This document shows, in pieces, positions 15,756 through 25,300 of a stretch of 36,890 nucleotides of DNA; the first letter of the stretch is position 1, and the number at the start of each line of letters is the position of its first letter. The stretch comes from Candidatus Kaiserbacteria bacterium. GTDB lineage: Bacteria > Patescibacteriota > Minisyncoccia > Phycocordibacterales > UBA918. Made by a program: the position numbers and the translations under genes. The notes under the pieces were generated by a model that worked only from the letters and a program-made list of their open reading frames with translations, ran no database searches and had not been told where the DNA came from. The DNA is taken from NCBI GenBank assembly GCA_020428815.1, contig JAGQMC010000041.1, positions 1-36,890 of the forward strand. Direction: 5' to 3'.

Positions 15756-17771
15756 ATGAAATTTGAACTAGCAACAGATAAAATTCCTGCCGGTGACCAA
15801 CCAAAGGCAATAAAACAGTTAGTGAAAGGAGTAAAAAATGGTGATAGATACCAGACCTTATTAGGTGTGACTGGTTCAGGAAAAACTTTCACTGTGGCTA
15901 ACGTCATTCAACAAATTCAAAAACCAACTTTAGTGATTGCTCATAATAAAACTTTAGCAGCTCAGTTGGCACAAGAATACAAGGACTTTTTCCCAAATAA
16001 TGCTGTTCATTATTTTGTTTCCTATTATGACTATTATCAACCTGAGGCTTATATGCCAACTAGTGATACTTACATTGAGAAAGAAGCCCAAATAAACGAA
16101 GAAATAGATCGTTTGCGTCATGCTTCTACTCAAGCACTTTTAACTCGTGAAGACGTGATTATTGTTGCCTCGGTTTCCTGTATTTACGGTTTAGGTTCAC
16201 CGAAAGAATACGAAAGTAAACATAAGCGAATTCAGAGAGGCTTTGAAACTAATAGAACTGAAATGTTACGAGTGTTAGTGGATATGTATTTTGAACGAAC
16301 AAATGCCGATTTGACTCCTGGTCACTTTAGAGCCGTCGGTAATACCATTGAAATTATGCCGACCAACGAACGAGTGATATACCGTTTGAATTTTACGGGC
16401 AATAATGTGTCCAACATCACAAAAATCGACGGTATTACACGATCAATAATTTCTGAACCTGATGTTTTCTACTTATTCCCAGCAAAACACTTTGTAACAC
16501 CTGAAGCAGAAAGGAAAATTGCTATGGAAGATATCAAGCTTGAACTTAAACAACAGCTAACAAAATTTAGAAAAGAAGGAAAAATTCTTGAAGCAGAGCG
16601 ATTGAAGCGTAGGACAGAGCATGACCTAGCACTAATTCGCGAAGTAGGGTATTGCAACGGAATTGAAAACTATTCCCGACACTTTGATAGGCGTCGTGCA
16701 GGCGAAGCCCCGTATACTTTGTTGTCATATTTTCCACACACAGAAGACGGAACGCCTGACTTTTTGACAATTATAGATGAATCACACGTCACTATCCCTC
16801 AACTTAATGGTATGTATGCTGGTGACCGCTCTAGGAAGATGACCTTAGCTGAACATGGTTTCAGACTGCCCAGCGCACTTGATAACCGGCCGCTTAAATT
16901 TGCTGAATTTCAAGAGCGCGTTGGTCAGCAGATTTATACTACTGCTACTCCCGGTAAGTTTGAAGTTAAACTGATGGAGGAAGACAATAAACTTCCTGTA
17001 GAGCAGATAATTCGTCCGACGGGACTAGTTGATCCGGAAATTGATGTGCGTGGCGTGGTTGAAAAAAGTAACTACCCAGGTCAAGTTAAGGACTTCATCA
17101 GTGAAGCAGAAAAAGTCGTGAAGTCTGGTGCTAGGGTTCTTGTTACTACGCTTACGAAGCAAATGGCTGAAGACCTGTCAGAGTTTTTAGATGATAAAGG
17201 TCTAAAGACGAAGTATATTCATAGTGACGTAGATACAATCGAAAGAATCGAAATCCTAACCAGCTATCGTAAAGGGGAGTTCGATTGTCTGGTCGGAGTA
17301 AACTTACTGAGAGAAGGTTTAGATTTACCTGAAGTTGAGCTGGTTGCCATACTTGATGCTGACAAGGAGGGTTTTCTGCGAAGTGAAACCGCTCTCATTC
17401 AGACAATTGGCAGAGCCGCCAGAAACGTGAATGGTCGAGTTGTTCTGTATGCTGATGAAATAACAAAGTCACTCAATTATGCTATATCTGAAACAAAAAG
17501 AAGACGTAAACTGCAAATAGCCTATAACAAACAGCACAATATTACCCCGCAAACCATTAAGAAAGAAATCAAATCAATAGCTGATCAATTACGAACAGAA
17601 CATGACGAAACAGTAGACGAAATGCTTAAAATTGATGTTGAACTATTTAAAAAGAATCCTAAAAAGATTTTGAAAGAAAAACGTCGTCAGATGGAAGAAG
17701 CTGTTTCTATACTTGATTTTGAGACAGCAGCCATAGTTCGTGATGAAATACGTTACTTAGAGTCCTTATAG
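15756..17771 (+). CDS. uvrB: Excinuclease ABC subunit B
   Basis: 671 residues, full length for the family. It is the DNA-loading helicase-like subunit of nucleotide excision repair, handed the lesion by UvrA and recruiting UvrC. Walker A 'GVTGSGKT' is at residues 37-44. 'VIAHNKTLAAQLAQEY' and the beta-hairpin region 'YYDYYQPEAYMPTSDTYIEK' follow, with the DEAD-type box as 'IIDESHVTIPQL', later helicase motifs 'LVTTLTKQMAEDL' and 'LLREGLDLPEVELVAILDAD', and 'QTIGRAARN'. The C-terminal UVR domain ('KEKRRQMEEAVSILDFETAA') that contacts UvrC is present. Start chosen by the -10 box and full match from residue 1. Confidence 0.98.
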   Translation: MKFELATDKIPAGDQPKAIKQLVKGVKNGDRYQTLLGVTGSGKTFTVANVIQQIQKPTLVIAHNKTLAAQLAQEYKDFFPNNAVHYFVSYYDYYQPEAYMPTSDTYIEKEAQINEEIDRLRHASTQALLTREDVIIVASVSCIYGLGSPKEYESKHKRIQRGFETNRTEMLRVLVDMYFERTNADLTPGHFRAVGNTIEIMPTNERVIYRLNFTGNNVSNITKIDGITRSIISEPDVFYLFPAKHFVTPEAERKIAMEDIKLELKQQLTKFRKEGKILEAERLKRRTEHDLALIREVGYCNGIENYSRHFDRRRAGEAPYTLLSYFPHTEDGTPDFLTIIDESHVTIPQLNGMYAGDRSRKMTLAEHGFRLPSALDNRPLKFAEFQERVGQQIYTTATPGKFEVKLMEEDNKLPVEQIIRPTGLVDPEIDVRGVVEKSNYPGQVKDFISEAEKVVKSGARVLVTTLTKQMAEDLSEFLDDKGLKTKYIHSDVDTIERIEILTSYRKGEFDCLVGVNLLREGLDLPEVELVAILDADKEGFLRSETALIQTIGRAARNVNGRVVLYADEITKSLNYAISETKRRRKLQIAYNKQHNITPQTIKKEIKSIADQLRTEHDETVDEMLKIDVELFKKNPKKILKEKRRQMEEAVSILDFETAAIVRDEIRYLESL

Positions 17772-17808
17772 AGTTCTGTGAGTTATTTAAATAAATGTAA
17801 CCCCAGAG

Positions 17809-17817
17809 TGATATTAT
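17809..17817 (+). promoter_or_regulatory. Extended -10 (TGATATTAT) 7 bases before the regulator gene
   Basis: TGn followed by TATTAT ends seven bases before ATG 17825. There is no Shine-Dalgarno sequence. It probably drives the three-gene signalling operon as a leaderless mRNA. Confidence 0.6.
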
Positions 17818-17824
17818 ATATCAT

Positions 17825-18631
17825 ATGTCACTCTTGGTAGATGCCACAGTGCTTTTTGTGGGAGAAATTAACGATAAACTTTCGTCAGTACAAGACGAGT
17901 TGTTGGGTCGTGGCTCAAAAGTGCTAAATCTGGCTTGTAGCGATGTAAGTCGCGATTATATAAATAAACAAAAAGTAAATCTTATAGTAGTAAACTATTT
18001 GGATGAAAGAAATATATGTGACACTGTACTATCACATTTAAAAGGTGAAGATTTATCAACGCCAATTCCAGTCTTTGCTTTAGTGGCAGATGATACAACA
18101 GAAATTCAAACAGTATTAACGGAGGGGGCTGCTGACTACATTACCGTAAATGAGGATTTAGAAGAAATAATGCAGAAAATCGAAGCAGTTGTTGAGGGAG
18201 ATACCGTTTTTTCAGGAAATTCCGCTATTGACATAACCCCGATTCAAGCAGACGTATCTTCAAAAGGCATTAAAGTTTTTGCAATTGAAGATGATCCACT
18301 GTTAAGAAACTTACTTTCTATTCGGATGGACAAATCAGACTTTCCCTATGAATTTAGTGTTGATGGTAAAGACGTTTTGCCAGCGATGAAAAACTTTAAT
18401 CCTGATGTAATTATTCTTGACTTAATGCTGCCTGGGAGAAGTGGTTTTGAAGTGCTTGAAGAAATTAAAAGCGATAGTCAGCTTAAAGATACGCCTGTTA
18501 TAGTTTTTTCAAATAAAGACGGAGTTGACGATAGACGTAAGGCAAAAGAGTTGGGTGCCAATAGTTTTTATGTAAAAGCGATGACAGACTTGGCAGAACT
18601 AGTCGAGACAATCGAAGAATTAGTTAAATAG
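17825..18631 (+). CDS. Two-receiver response regulator without output domain
   Basis: 268 residues. The C-terminal half (about 150-268) is a canonical receiver: acidic pair in 'FAIEDDPLL', phospho-acceptor Asp199 in 'VIILDLMLPG', Ser in 'VIVFSNKDG' and Lys in 'FYVKAMTD'. The N-terminal half (about 8-130) has the same alternating strand-helix pattern ('TVLFVGEI', 'LIVVNYLDE', 'PVFALVADDTTE', 'GAADYITVNEDLEE'), but the acceptor position reads 'NLIVVNYL' with no Asp, so it is a degenerate receiver. No DNA-binding or enzyme domain follows. It likely relays phosphate from, or acts with, the histidine kinase two genes downstream. The next gene begins 3 bases after its stop. Confidence 0.9.
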   Translation: MSLLVDATVLFVGEINDKLSSVQDELLGRGSKVLNLACSDVSRDYINKQKVNLIVVNYLDERNICDTVLSHLKGEDLSTPIPVFALVADDTTEIQTVLTEGAADYITVNEDLEEIMQKIEAVVEGDTVFSGNSAIDITPIQADVSSKGIKVFAIEDDPLLRNLLSIRMDKSDFPYEFSVDGKDVLPAMKNFNPDVIILDLMLPGRSGFEVLEEIKSDSQLKDTPVIVFSNKDGVDDRRKAKELGANSFYVKAMTDLAELVETIEELVK

Positions 18632-18634
18632 TTT

Positions 18635-21199
18635 ATGGCGGTTAAAAAACCTAAAACTAAGAGCAAGAATGCAAAAGCAGTAAAGCCGGTGCGGACAAAA
18701 GCTACCGTAAAGAAAACTGTAAAAAAGTCTAATAAACCCACTACAGAGATAGCTCGGGCGAAATCAACCAAGATAAAGGGAACCCCAAGCAAAAAGACTA
18801 AAGTGGTTAGAAAAAAAACAGTTTCTAAATCTAAGTCAAAAAGTTCAAAGGTTGTTGTAGCCGAAAAAGCAACCAGCAAGCAACCAGACAATAAAAAACT
18901 CTCATCGAAAAAAACCCCAGACGAAGTGTCTTTACCGAATGTTCCAACTACCAGAATGGTCGAAAGGACACATTTTATAGAAAAACTTTTCGATAGGGAA
19001 GTGAAGCGTTCATTTTATGTTATTGCTTATGTTTCTGCAGTTTGTTTTATTTTGGTTGGCGCAACTTATGCACTGTTTTCTACAGTGCTGCCTGATGCTA
19101 ACTTAGCAAGCGTCTATAGTACTACGGACAATAGTTCAACTACTGACGATGAAATCATAGATGAACAGGCCACTACTATAACAGGCATAAATGCCGAACC
19201 ACCAAATTTAGATTTCTTAACAACTGTGCCTAATTTGATAGATAACGAAATGTGGATTGTCTTTTCAGCAGTTTCTATTAATGATTTTTGGGTAGGTCTA
19301 AGAGCTGTGGGTACTAACAAGTACACACAATTACCATTTCAAGCTTTGAGTGAAAGAAGGTTTAAGTTTTTAGTTGACCCTAATGACCATGACAGCGGTT
19401 ATTATGCTTTGGTGGTAAAGGGTAAGGCAGCTGACGGTTCTGGAAATCGTATATTCGACTCTCGTGTTTTTTTTCTAGGCTCAGCTGAAGCAGAAATTGA
19501 GTATAATCAGCTCGATCCAGATGAAAAAGAAGAAGACATAACTAATGATGAACCGCTCGAAGAAGACACGACCACAAAATCAGAAAATGAAGATGTGGTT
19601 GAATCTACCAGTGAAGCTAGTGATGAAAATGAAAAAATAGCAGAAGAGGTTGTAGGTGAATATGATCGCAAATTGCATGAAGAAGAGGATGCTCGCGAAC
19701 CTGTACCAACAGAACCAGTCAAAGTAGAAGCTGAAAAATTTGAAACAAGCTTATCTTTTTTCAAATTTAAACCTTTCAACAAATCAGAAGTCTCTGGGGT
19801 AGTTAGTGTTCCGTTTGTAACTAACTATGATTTGAAATTCATTGAACTATATGCTCGTCCAGTGTCAGGGTCCGCTGAGCTGTTTGTTGGTTTAGCAATA
19901 AATTCAAATAACGAGTGGCGTTTTGTTTTTGATACAACTAAGCTAAAAAACGGAAAATATGAGTTCAAAGCTCTTTCAAAAACAAAAGATAACCATACTG
20001 TTAAATCAACAGCTTTAAACTTGCTGGTAAACAATCCGCAGGTAGATGTTGTTAAAACAGAAAATGAGATATCTTTATTAAAAGCAAAAACATCCTCCAC
20101 TTCAGTGACTAGTCCACGTGAATTTCTAGGGGTTGTAGATGAAGACATTAGCCCTAGTGTAAAGGCCATTGACCCAAAGGTTGATGTTGAGACAAAGAAA
20201 TTAATTGATAACAACAAGACAGAATTGAATGAGTTAGCAAAAAGGTATGCTGTCGCAATTCAAAGTGGTGATGATATTTTAATTGAAACTGTCAAACGTG
20301 AATTGACCAAAACTAAAGACACTATTGTGCTTTCCACTTTGAATGATAATGAAACACAAGCTATCTTTGATGACGTTAACGAGGAGTTTACAAAACACAT
20401 TAAGGAAATAGAAGGTCGAGTTGAAACCTTTGAGCGCTTACGTTCAGACAAAAGCTCTGGAGAAACTTCAGAAGACTCCGATAAAGATGGTATTTCCGAC
20501 TATGATGAAGTTCACATCTTTAAGACGAACCCATTACAAATTGACTCAGATAATGATGGTACACCGGATGGAATTGAAGTAGTGAAAGGCTTTGATCCAA
20601 GTGATCCTAATGACGACGCTTTAATTCAATATGATTCACCAAAAAACTTTAAAGTATTAGAGCGTGATGATGTGCTAACAGTGGAAACAGTTACCCCAAT
20701 AGAATCAATTGATTCAAATATCGGACTACCATCAGTTCGAGCAGAAATTAAAGGAAAAGCTCTACCTAATAGCTATGTCACTTTGTTTATTTACAGCACA
20801 CCAACTATTGTTACTATAAAAACTGATGCTGACGGCTCATTTATTTACACCTTTAACAAAGAGTTGGAGGATGGAGAGCATGAAGTCTATGTGGCAGTTA
20901 CTGACAATGCAGGTGCCATTATTGCACAAAGTAAACCTTTTGCTTTCGTAAAAGAAGCCCAAGCTTTTTCAGTAGTTGGTGCAAATGAGACGGATAATTT
21001 ACCGTATGTTCCACTTACTACTGAAAGTAATAATAGCAGCGCCTTACAAACTATTATTGGTTTGGGCATATTAGCTCTCGGCCTAATATTGCTGATGCTT
21101 GGAATTAGTTTACGTTCCCAAGATGAAAAAGAAGACTCTATAGTAAATTTGTCAAAAAAAACTAATAGTCAAACAAAATCTGGTCCAACTCCAGCTTAG
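18635..21199 (+). CDS. Large membrane-anchored surface protein with Lys-rich tail and TSP3-like calcium repeats
   Basis: 854 residues. Residues 1-100 are a Lys/Ser/Thr-rich, histone-H1-like tail predicted cytoplasmic. A membrane helix lies at about 126-150 ('SFYVIAYVSAVCFILVGATY'). Outside come an Ig-like domain (about 180-285), an acidic linker, a second Ig-like domain (about 370-470), a charged helical stretch, thrombospondin-type-3-like Asp repeats ('DSDKDGISDYDEVHIF', 'QIDSDNDGTPDGIEVV', about 610-660) that probably bind calcium, another Ig-like domain ('GKALPNSYVTLFIYS...'), and a second membrane helix near 805-826 with a short tail. It sits between a response regulator and a histidine kinase with gaps of 2-3 bases, so it is probably part of that signalling unit. 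Function not recognised. Confidence 0.85.
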   Translation: MAVKKPKTKSKNAKAVKPVRTKATVKKTVKKSNKPTTEIARAKSTKIKGTPSKKTKVVRKKTVSKSKSKSSKVVVAEKATSKQPDNKKLSSKKTPDEVSLPNVPTTRMVERTHFIEKLFDREVKRSFYVIAYVSAVCFILVGATYALFSTVLPDANLASVYSTTDNSSTTDDEIIDEQATTITGINAEPPNLDFLTTVPNLIDNEMWIVFSAVSINDFWVGLRAVGTNKYTQLPFQALSERRFKFLVDPNDHDSGYYALVVKGKAADGSGNRIFDSRVFFLGSAEAEIEYNQLDPDEKEEDITNDEPLEEDTTTKSENEDVVESTSEASDENEKIAEEVVGEYDRKLHEEEDAREPVPTEPVKVEAEKFETSLSFFKFKPFNKSEVSGVVSVPFVTNYDLKFIELYARPVSGSAELFVGLAINSNNEWRFVFDTTKLKNGKYEFKALSKTKDNHTVKSTALNLLVNNPQVDVVKTENEISLLKAKTSSTSVTSPREFLGVVDEDISPSVKAIDPKVDVETKKLIDNNKTELNELAKRYAVAIQSGDDILIETVKRELTKTKDTIVLSTLNDNETQAIFDDVNEEFTKHIKEIEGRVETFERLRSDKSSGETSEDSDKDGISDYDEVHIFKTNPLQIDSDNDGTPDGIEVVKGFDPSDPNDDALIQYDSPKNFKVLERDDVLTVETVTPIESIDSNIGLPSVRAEIKGKALPNSYVTLFIYSTPTIVTIKTDADGSFIYTFNKELEDGEHEVYVAVTDNAGAIIAQSKPFAFVKEAQAFSVVGANETDNLPYVPLTTESNNSSALQTIIGLGILALGLILLMLGISLRSQDEKEDSIVNLSKKTNSQTKSGPTPA

Positions 21200-21201
21200 T
21201 T

Positions 21202-22554
21202 ATGATCTCTTCTCTTCTAACAGCCATTCAAAAAGGGTTTGTAATTATGCGAACCAACTCCAAGATTTTACTAGTAGGGATACTGGTTTTTGTATTTCCA
21301 GTATTATTTTTTGTAGTAACAAATAATTTTTTTGATACAGCAAATACAAACATAGGGACAAGCCGAGGGCAAAAAATTGGAATATTGCATGATTCTTTGA
21401 GAGCCTTAACTCAGCAAACTAATGGTGTTGGTGAATCGGTTAAAGTAGTGGCAGATAGAGTTTTTTCAGATTCAGAGAATTATACAATTAAACAAATAGT
21501 AATTTTTAGAACCGCTACAACGAGCCTTGACGTTCTCTATGCTACTAGTACAAGTGAGGGTTTGAGTTTTGAAGATGTCTATACTTCTTATCGAGAAACT
21601 TCATTTGGAGAAAAGGTTACCTTCCAACAATCTGACTATTATCTATCAACTGGTAGAGTCTCACATGTGTTCAGTCGGGAGAAAGTTTCCGATGGCTATA
21701 TTTATATTTTCTCGCTACATGATTATCGATCGGTAGATATGATACTAAAAAAAAGAATGCGTGATTCATACTATGGTCTAACAGCAATTTTTGTTTTTCT
21801 GATAGCACTAGCGTATTGGATTAACCAGCAAACAAATTGGGCCAGAAAGTACACAGAAGCTAAAAACACTTTGTCAGAAAGAGATAGCTTTACCAATATG
21901 ATTGCCCATGAGTTTAGAACTCCTCTAACCGCTATTAAAGGTTACGCAAGTTTTCTAGAAGAGTCACAAACAATATCTAAAGATGAGCTAAAGTATGCTC
22001 AAAACATCAGTATTTCAACAGAACGATTAGTGTTACTAGTTAACGATTTTCTCGAAGTCGCCAGAATTCAGTCGGGCAGACTACCAATTGAAATTATCCA
22101 AGTCAAACTAGAGCCTATGTTGGTCAAGTTGACTGAAGATTTACGATCATTGGCATCTGAAAGAAACATTGAATTAAAATTTGAGTTACCACCAAAGCCA
22201 ATTATTTTTAGAACTGATCCAAATCGAGTTGTGCAGATACTAACAAATATTGTCACTAACGCCATTAAATACACTGATGCTGGTTCGGTAACTATCGCAG
22301 CCACACAAGAACCGGATAAAGTTATCATCAGAGTGAAAGATACTGGAACTGGTATTAGTGCAGATGATCAAAAAAAATTGTTTACACCCTTTACTAGGGT
22401 TGGAAACGTAGATGAGACAAAAATTGTCGGGACAGGGTTAGGGATGTGGATTACCAAGCAATTAGTGACCATTTTACACGGAACTATTGGGGTAGAGTCG
22501 ATAAAAGGGACAGGTACTCATATTGTCATTACGTTTAACACAGATAGAAACTGA
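21202..22554 (+). CDS. Membrane sensor histidine kinase
   Basis: 450 residues. Membrane helices at about 22-43 and 192-210 flank an extracytoplasmic sensor of ~150 residues with no recognised fold. The kinase core follows without a HAMP domain: H-box 'IAHEFRTPLTAIKGYASFLE' with His236, N-box 'ILTNIVTNAIKYTDAG', G1 'VKDTGTGISADDQKKLFTPF', G2 'GTGLGMWITKQLV'. All catalytic boxes are intact. In-frame ATG 21247 could be the start and would still keep the first helix; 21202 follows the previous stop by 2 bases and is kept. It is the likely partner of the receiver protein at the head of the operon. Confidence 0.93.
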   Translation: MISSLLTAIQKGFVIMRTNSKILLVGILVFVFPVLFFVVTNNFFDTANTNIGTSRGQKIGILHDSLRALTQQTNGVGESVKVVADRVFSDSENYTIKQIVIFRTATTSLDVLYATSTSEGLSFEDVYTSYRETSFGEKVTFQQSDYYLSTGRVSHVFSREKVSDGYIYIFSLHDYRSVDMILKKRMRDSYYGLTAIFVFLIALAYWINQQTNWARKYTEAKNTLSERDSFTNMIAHEFRTPLTAIKGYASFLEESQTISKDELKYAQNISISTERLVLLVNDFLEVARIQSGRLPIEIIQVKLEPMLVKLTEDLRSLASERNIELKFELPPKPIIFRTDPNRVVQILTNIVTNAIKYTDAGSVTIAATQEPDKVIIRVKDTGTGISADDQKKLFTPFTRVGNVDETKIVGTGLGMWITKQLVTILHGTIGVESIKGTGTHIVITFNTDRN

Positions 22555-22582
22555 TTGATTTAAACACTCCTCTCTGTATAAT
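22555..22582 (+). promoter_or_regulatory. Promoter of uvrA
   Basis: TTGATT (22555-22560) and a perfect TATAAT (22577-22582) are 16 bases apart. The transcript would have a leader of about 40 bases with GGGG (22621-22624) five bases before the uvrA ATG, unlike the leaderless genes nearby. Confidence 0.75.
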
Positions 22583-22629
22583 GAGCAGTACAAAACCTTC
22601 GCCACCAAGCGGAGTTTCATGGGGTATAT

Positions 22630-25290
22630 ATGGCAAAAAAAGAAAACGATAACAAAAAACCAAAAACTAGCTGGAAAAAAAAAGATTCTGACAAGATCGT
22701 TATTAAAGGTGCTCGAACTCATAATTTAAAAAACATAAACGTAGAAATGCCGCGTGGACGTATGATTGCTATTACGGGACCATCTGGCTCTGGAAAGTCA
22801 TCTTTGGCCTTCGACACAATCTTTGCTGAAGGACAAAGACGCTATGTCGAGTCGCTTTCACCATATGCCCGTCAGTTTTTAAATAAAATGCAAAAACCCG
22901 ATGTTGATGAAATAGCTGGTCTGTCTCCTGCCATTTCAATTGATCAAAAATCCGCTTCAAGAAACCCTCGCTCAACTGTAGCTACAATTACTGAAATTTA
23001 TGACTACTTACGGATAGTTTATGCTCGAATCGGTCAGCCATACTGTCTTGATACTGACGTTCCAATCGAGAAGTTGTCTCATGATGAAATTTTACGAAAT
23101 GTTCTAAAATCAATTGAAGAAAAAGAAGTGAAAGAAGCAACAAAAAAGCAGTCACAAGCAGTTCTAGGAATTGAAGTTTCTAAGGGTAGAGTAGCAATAT
23201 TTGCACCAGTGGTGGTAGGGCGGAAAGGGGAATACTATCAGTTGCTGTATGACTTGCTTAGTAAAGGTTATGAAACAGTTAAAATCGACGGTGAAGTAAA
23301 GCAACTCCGTGACAAGATCATTTTAAGTAAAAACAAACGACATGATATTGATGTCTTGATTGATGAAATTTACGTAAGTGAATTTAAAGATGATGTAAAA
23401 GGTTCAAGAGAGAGATTGTCAGAAGCGGTAGAATTAGCCTTAATTGAAGCCAATGGTTTAGTTAAAATTGAAAGTCCGGATGGTTCTGAAAGGATAATGT
23501 CAGCCAAATTTATTTGCCCAGTTGATGGTTCATCGTTTCCAGAAGTAGAACCAAGATTATTTTCTTTTAATTCGCCATATGGTGCTTGTCCTGAATGTAA
23601 TGGTTTGGGTATGGTTGGTATTTTTCAGTCTGACGAGTGTTCAGTCTGTAATGGGGCTAGATTGCGCAAGGAAGCCTTACGGGTATATTTAGGAGGTGAC
23701 GACAAAAATCTAGGTTTAAACATCGTTGACTTTACTAATTTGACTGTAGCAGAAGCAGTCAAGTTTATTAGTAATTTAAAACTGTCCAAAAAGAACGAAG
23801 AAATAGCGTGGCCTGCTTTACGTGAAGTTATTGAGCGCTTAGATTTTATGATGGATGTAGGAATTGAGTACTTAACCTTAAATAGACGGGCAAACACTCT
23901 TTCTGGCGGCGAAGCGCAACGTATTCGCCTTGCTTCCCAACTCGGTTCTGGTTTAGTCGGTGCTCTTTATGTTTTGGATGAGCCAACCATTGGTCTTCAT
24001 CAGCGTGACAATGATAAACTAATCAAAACCCTTCAAGAGTTAAGAGATTTGGGCAACACAATCATTGTAGTGGAGCATGATGAAGATACAATGTTTGCGG
24101 CAGATTATTTAGTAGATATCGGCCCTGGGGCAGGTGTTCATGGTGGAGAAATCATTGTAGCTGACGATATGCATAAACTTCTGTCTGCAAAAACTAATTC
24201 ATCAAAATCAGTTACCTTAGACTATTTAAGAGGTGATAAGGAGATTGAGATACCAGAACGACGAAGCGGTGAAAAAGGGAAGATTCAAATAAAAGGTGGT
24301 AATGCTTTCAATATTAAAAATTTAAATGTAGATATACCTCTCGGTCGACTTATTTGCGTGACAGGAGTATCTGGTTCTGGCAAGTCAACATTTATGTACG
24401 AAATTTTGGACCGTAATTTAAAAGGCAGGTTAGATAGGAAACATAGAACTGCCAAGTTATACAACTGCTCAACCTTTACTGGTACAGAATATCTGGGACG
24501 ATCAGTTTTAATAGATCAGTCACCAATTGGTCGAACTCCACGCAGTAACCCCGCGACTTATACCGGCGCTTTTACTCATATTCGTGACTTATTCGCAGCG
24601 ACCAGTGAATCTCGTGCGAGAGGTTGGAAGAGTGGACGTTTTAGTTTTAATGTTAAAGGTGGTCGTTGTGAGGCCTGTCAGGGCAATGGATTAATTGCAG
24701 TCGAAATGCACTTTTTACCAACGGTTTATGTGACTTGTGATGTTTGTGATGGTACAAGATTTACTAAAGAAACCCTTGAAGTCTACTATAAAGGTAAAAA
24801 TATTCATGAAGTACTTCATATGACCGTGGAAGAATCCCATGAGTTTTTTAAGGATGTACCTGCCATTGAGGAACGTCTAAGATCTTTAAACGATGTGGGT
24901 CTTGGCTATTTGGAACTTGGACAAAGCGCCACCACACTGTCTGGTGGAGAAGCACAGCGGGTAAAGATTGCTTCTGAATTATACCGACAGCATACTCAAA
25001 AAACTATTTATCTTCTAGATGAACCAACTATTGGATTACACTACGAGGATGTTAGAAAACTAATTGAAATATTACAAAAACTGGTAGATAGAGGAAATAC
25101 AGTGATGGTTATAGAACATAACTTAGATTTGGTAAAAAGCGCTGATTATGTTATCGATATTGGGCCAGAGGGTGGGGCTGGAGGGGGTAAGGTGATTGCT
25201 AAGGGTACCCCTGAGCAGGTAGCTGAGAATGACAAATCACATACTGGAAAATATCTAAACAGATTATTTAATAAAAAAAGAAGCGGCTAA
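22630..25290 (+). CDS. uvrA: Excinuclease ABC subunit A, shortened signature domain I
   Basis: 886 residues against the usual ~940. It is the damage-recognition ATPase of nucleotide excision repair. First ATPase half: Walker A 'GPSGSGKS' at 50-57, the UvrB-binding region (about 135-285), signature '[14 protein letters not shown]', '[14 protein letters not shown]'. Second half: 'GVSGSGKST' near 579, zinc module CEAC...CDVC, '[14 protein letters not shown]', '[13 protein letters not shown]'. Two oddities: the first zinc motif is CPVD (Cys296, Asp299) with CPEC at 320-323, and only 12 residues separate Cys323 from Cys336 of CSVC, where E. coli UvrA has over 100 (the insertion domain). The N-terminus has a ~20-residue Lys-rich extension. 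The stop lies in the loop of a hairpin shared with the convergent gene. Confidence 0.97.
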   Translation: MAKKENDNKKPKTSWKKKDSDKIVIKGARTHNLKNINVEMPRGRMIAITGPSGSGKSSLAFDTIFAEGQRRYVESLSPYARQFLNKMQKPDVDEIAGLSPAISIDQKSASRNPRSTVATITEIYDYLRIVYARIGQPYCLDTDVPIEKLSHDEILRNVLKSIEEKEVKEATKKQSQAVLGIEVSKGRVAIFAPVVVGRKGEYYQLLYDLLSKGYETVKIDGEVKQLRDKIILSKNKRHDIDVLIDEIYVSEFKDDVKGSRERLSEAVELALIEANGLVKIESPDGSERIMSAKFICPVDGSSFPEVEPRLFSFNSPYGACPECNGLGMVGIFQSDECSVCNGARLRKEALRVYLGGDDKNLGLNIVDFTNLTVAEAVKFISNLKLSKKNEEIAWPALREVIERLDFMMDVGIEYLTLNRRANTLSGGEAQRIRLASQLGSGLVGALYVLDEPTIGLHQRDNDKLIKTLQELRDLGNTIIVVEHDEDTMFAADYLVDIGPGAGVHGGEIIVADDMHKLLSAKTNSSKSVTLDYLRGDKEIEIPERRSGEKGKIQIKGGNAFNIKNLNVDIPLGRLICVTGVSGSGKSTFMYEILDRNLKGRLDRKHRTAKLYNCSTFTGTEYLGRSVLIDQSPIGRTPRSNPATYTGAFTHIRDLFAATSESRARGWKSGRFSFNVKGGRCEACQGNGLIAVEMHFLPTVYVTCDVCDGTRFTKETLEVYYKGKNIHEVLHMTVEESHEFFKDVPAIEERLRSLNDVGLGYLELGQSATTLSGGEAQRVKIASELYRQHTQKTIYLLDEPTIGLHYEDVRKLIEILQKLVDRGNTVMVIEHNLDLVKSADYVIDIGPEGGAGGGKVIAKGTPEQVAENDKSHTGKYLNRLFNKKRSG

Positions 25291-25300
25291 GCCGCTTGCT
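25268..25300 (-). terminator. Hairpin overlapping both stop codons, terminator for the minus-strand gene
   Basis: AAGCGGC (25281-25287) and GCCGCTT (25291-25297) form a perfect 7-bp stem whose loop is the uvrA stop codon TAA. Read on the minus strand it is followed by a T-rich tract (the A-run at 25272-25279), so it is a good terminator for the 93-residue gene. Plus-strand termination would be weaker (GCTTCTTG). Confidence 0.75.

Noticed and set aside
15700-15756. Search for an SOS (LexA) operator before uvrB and also before uvrA (22555-22629).
   Set aside because: No palindromic LexA-like box (CTG-N10-CAG or GAAC-N4-GTTC) is found in either promoter region.
19507-19782. Minus-strand Ser-rich frame inside the 854-residue gene; similar Ser-rich antisense frames occur at 296-547 and 4881-5234.
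   Set aside because: These are mirror images of acidic or Thr-rich coding stretches, with low-complexity composition and no start signals.
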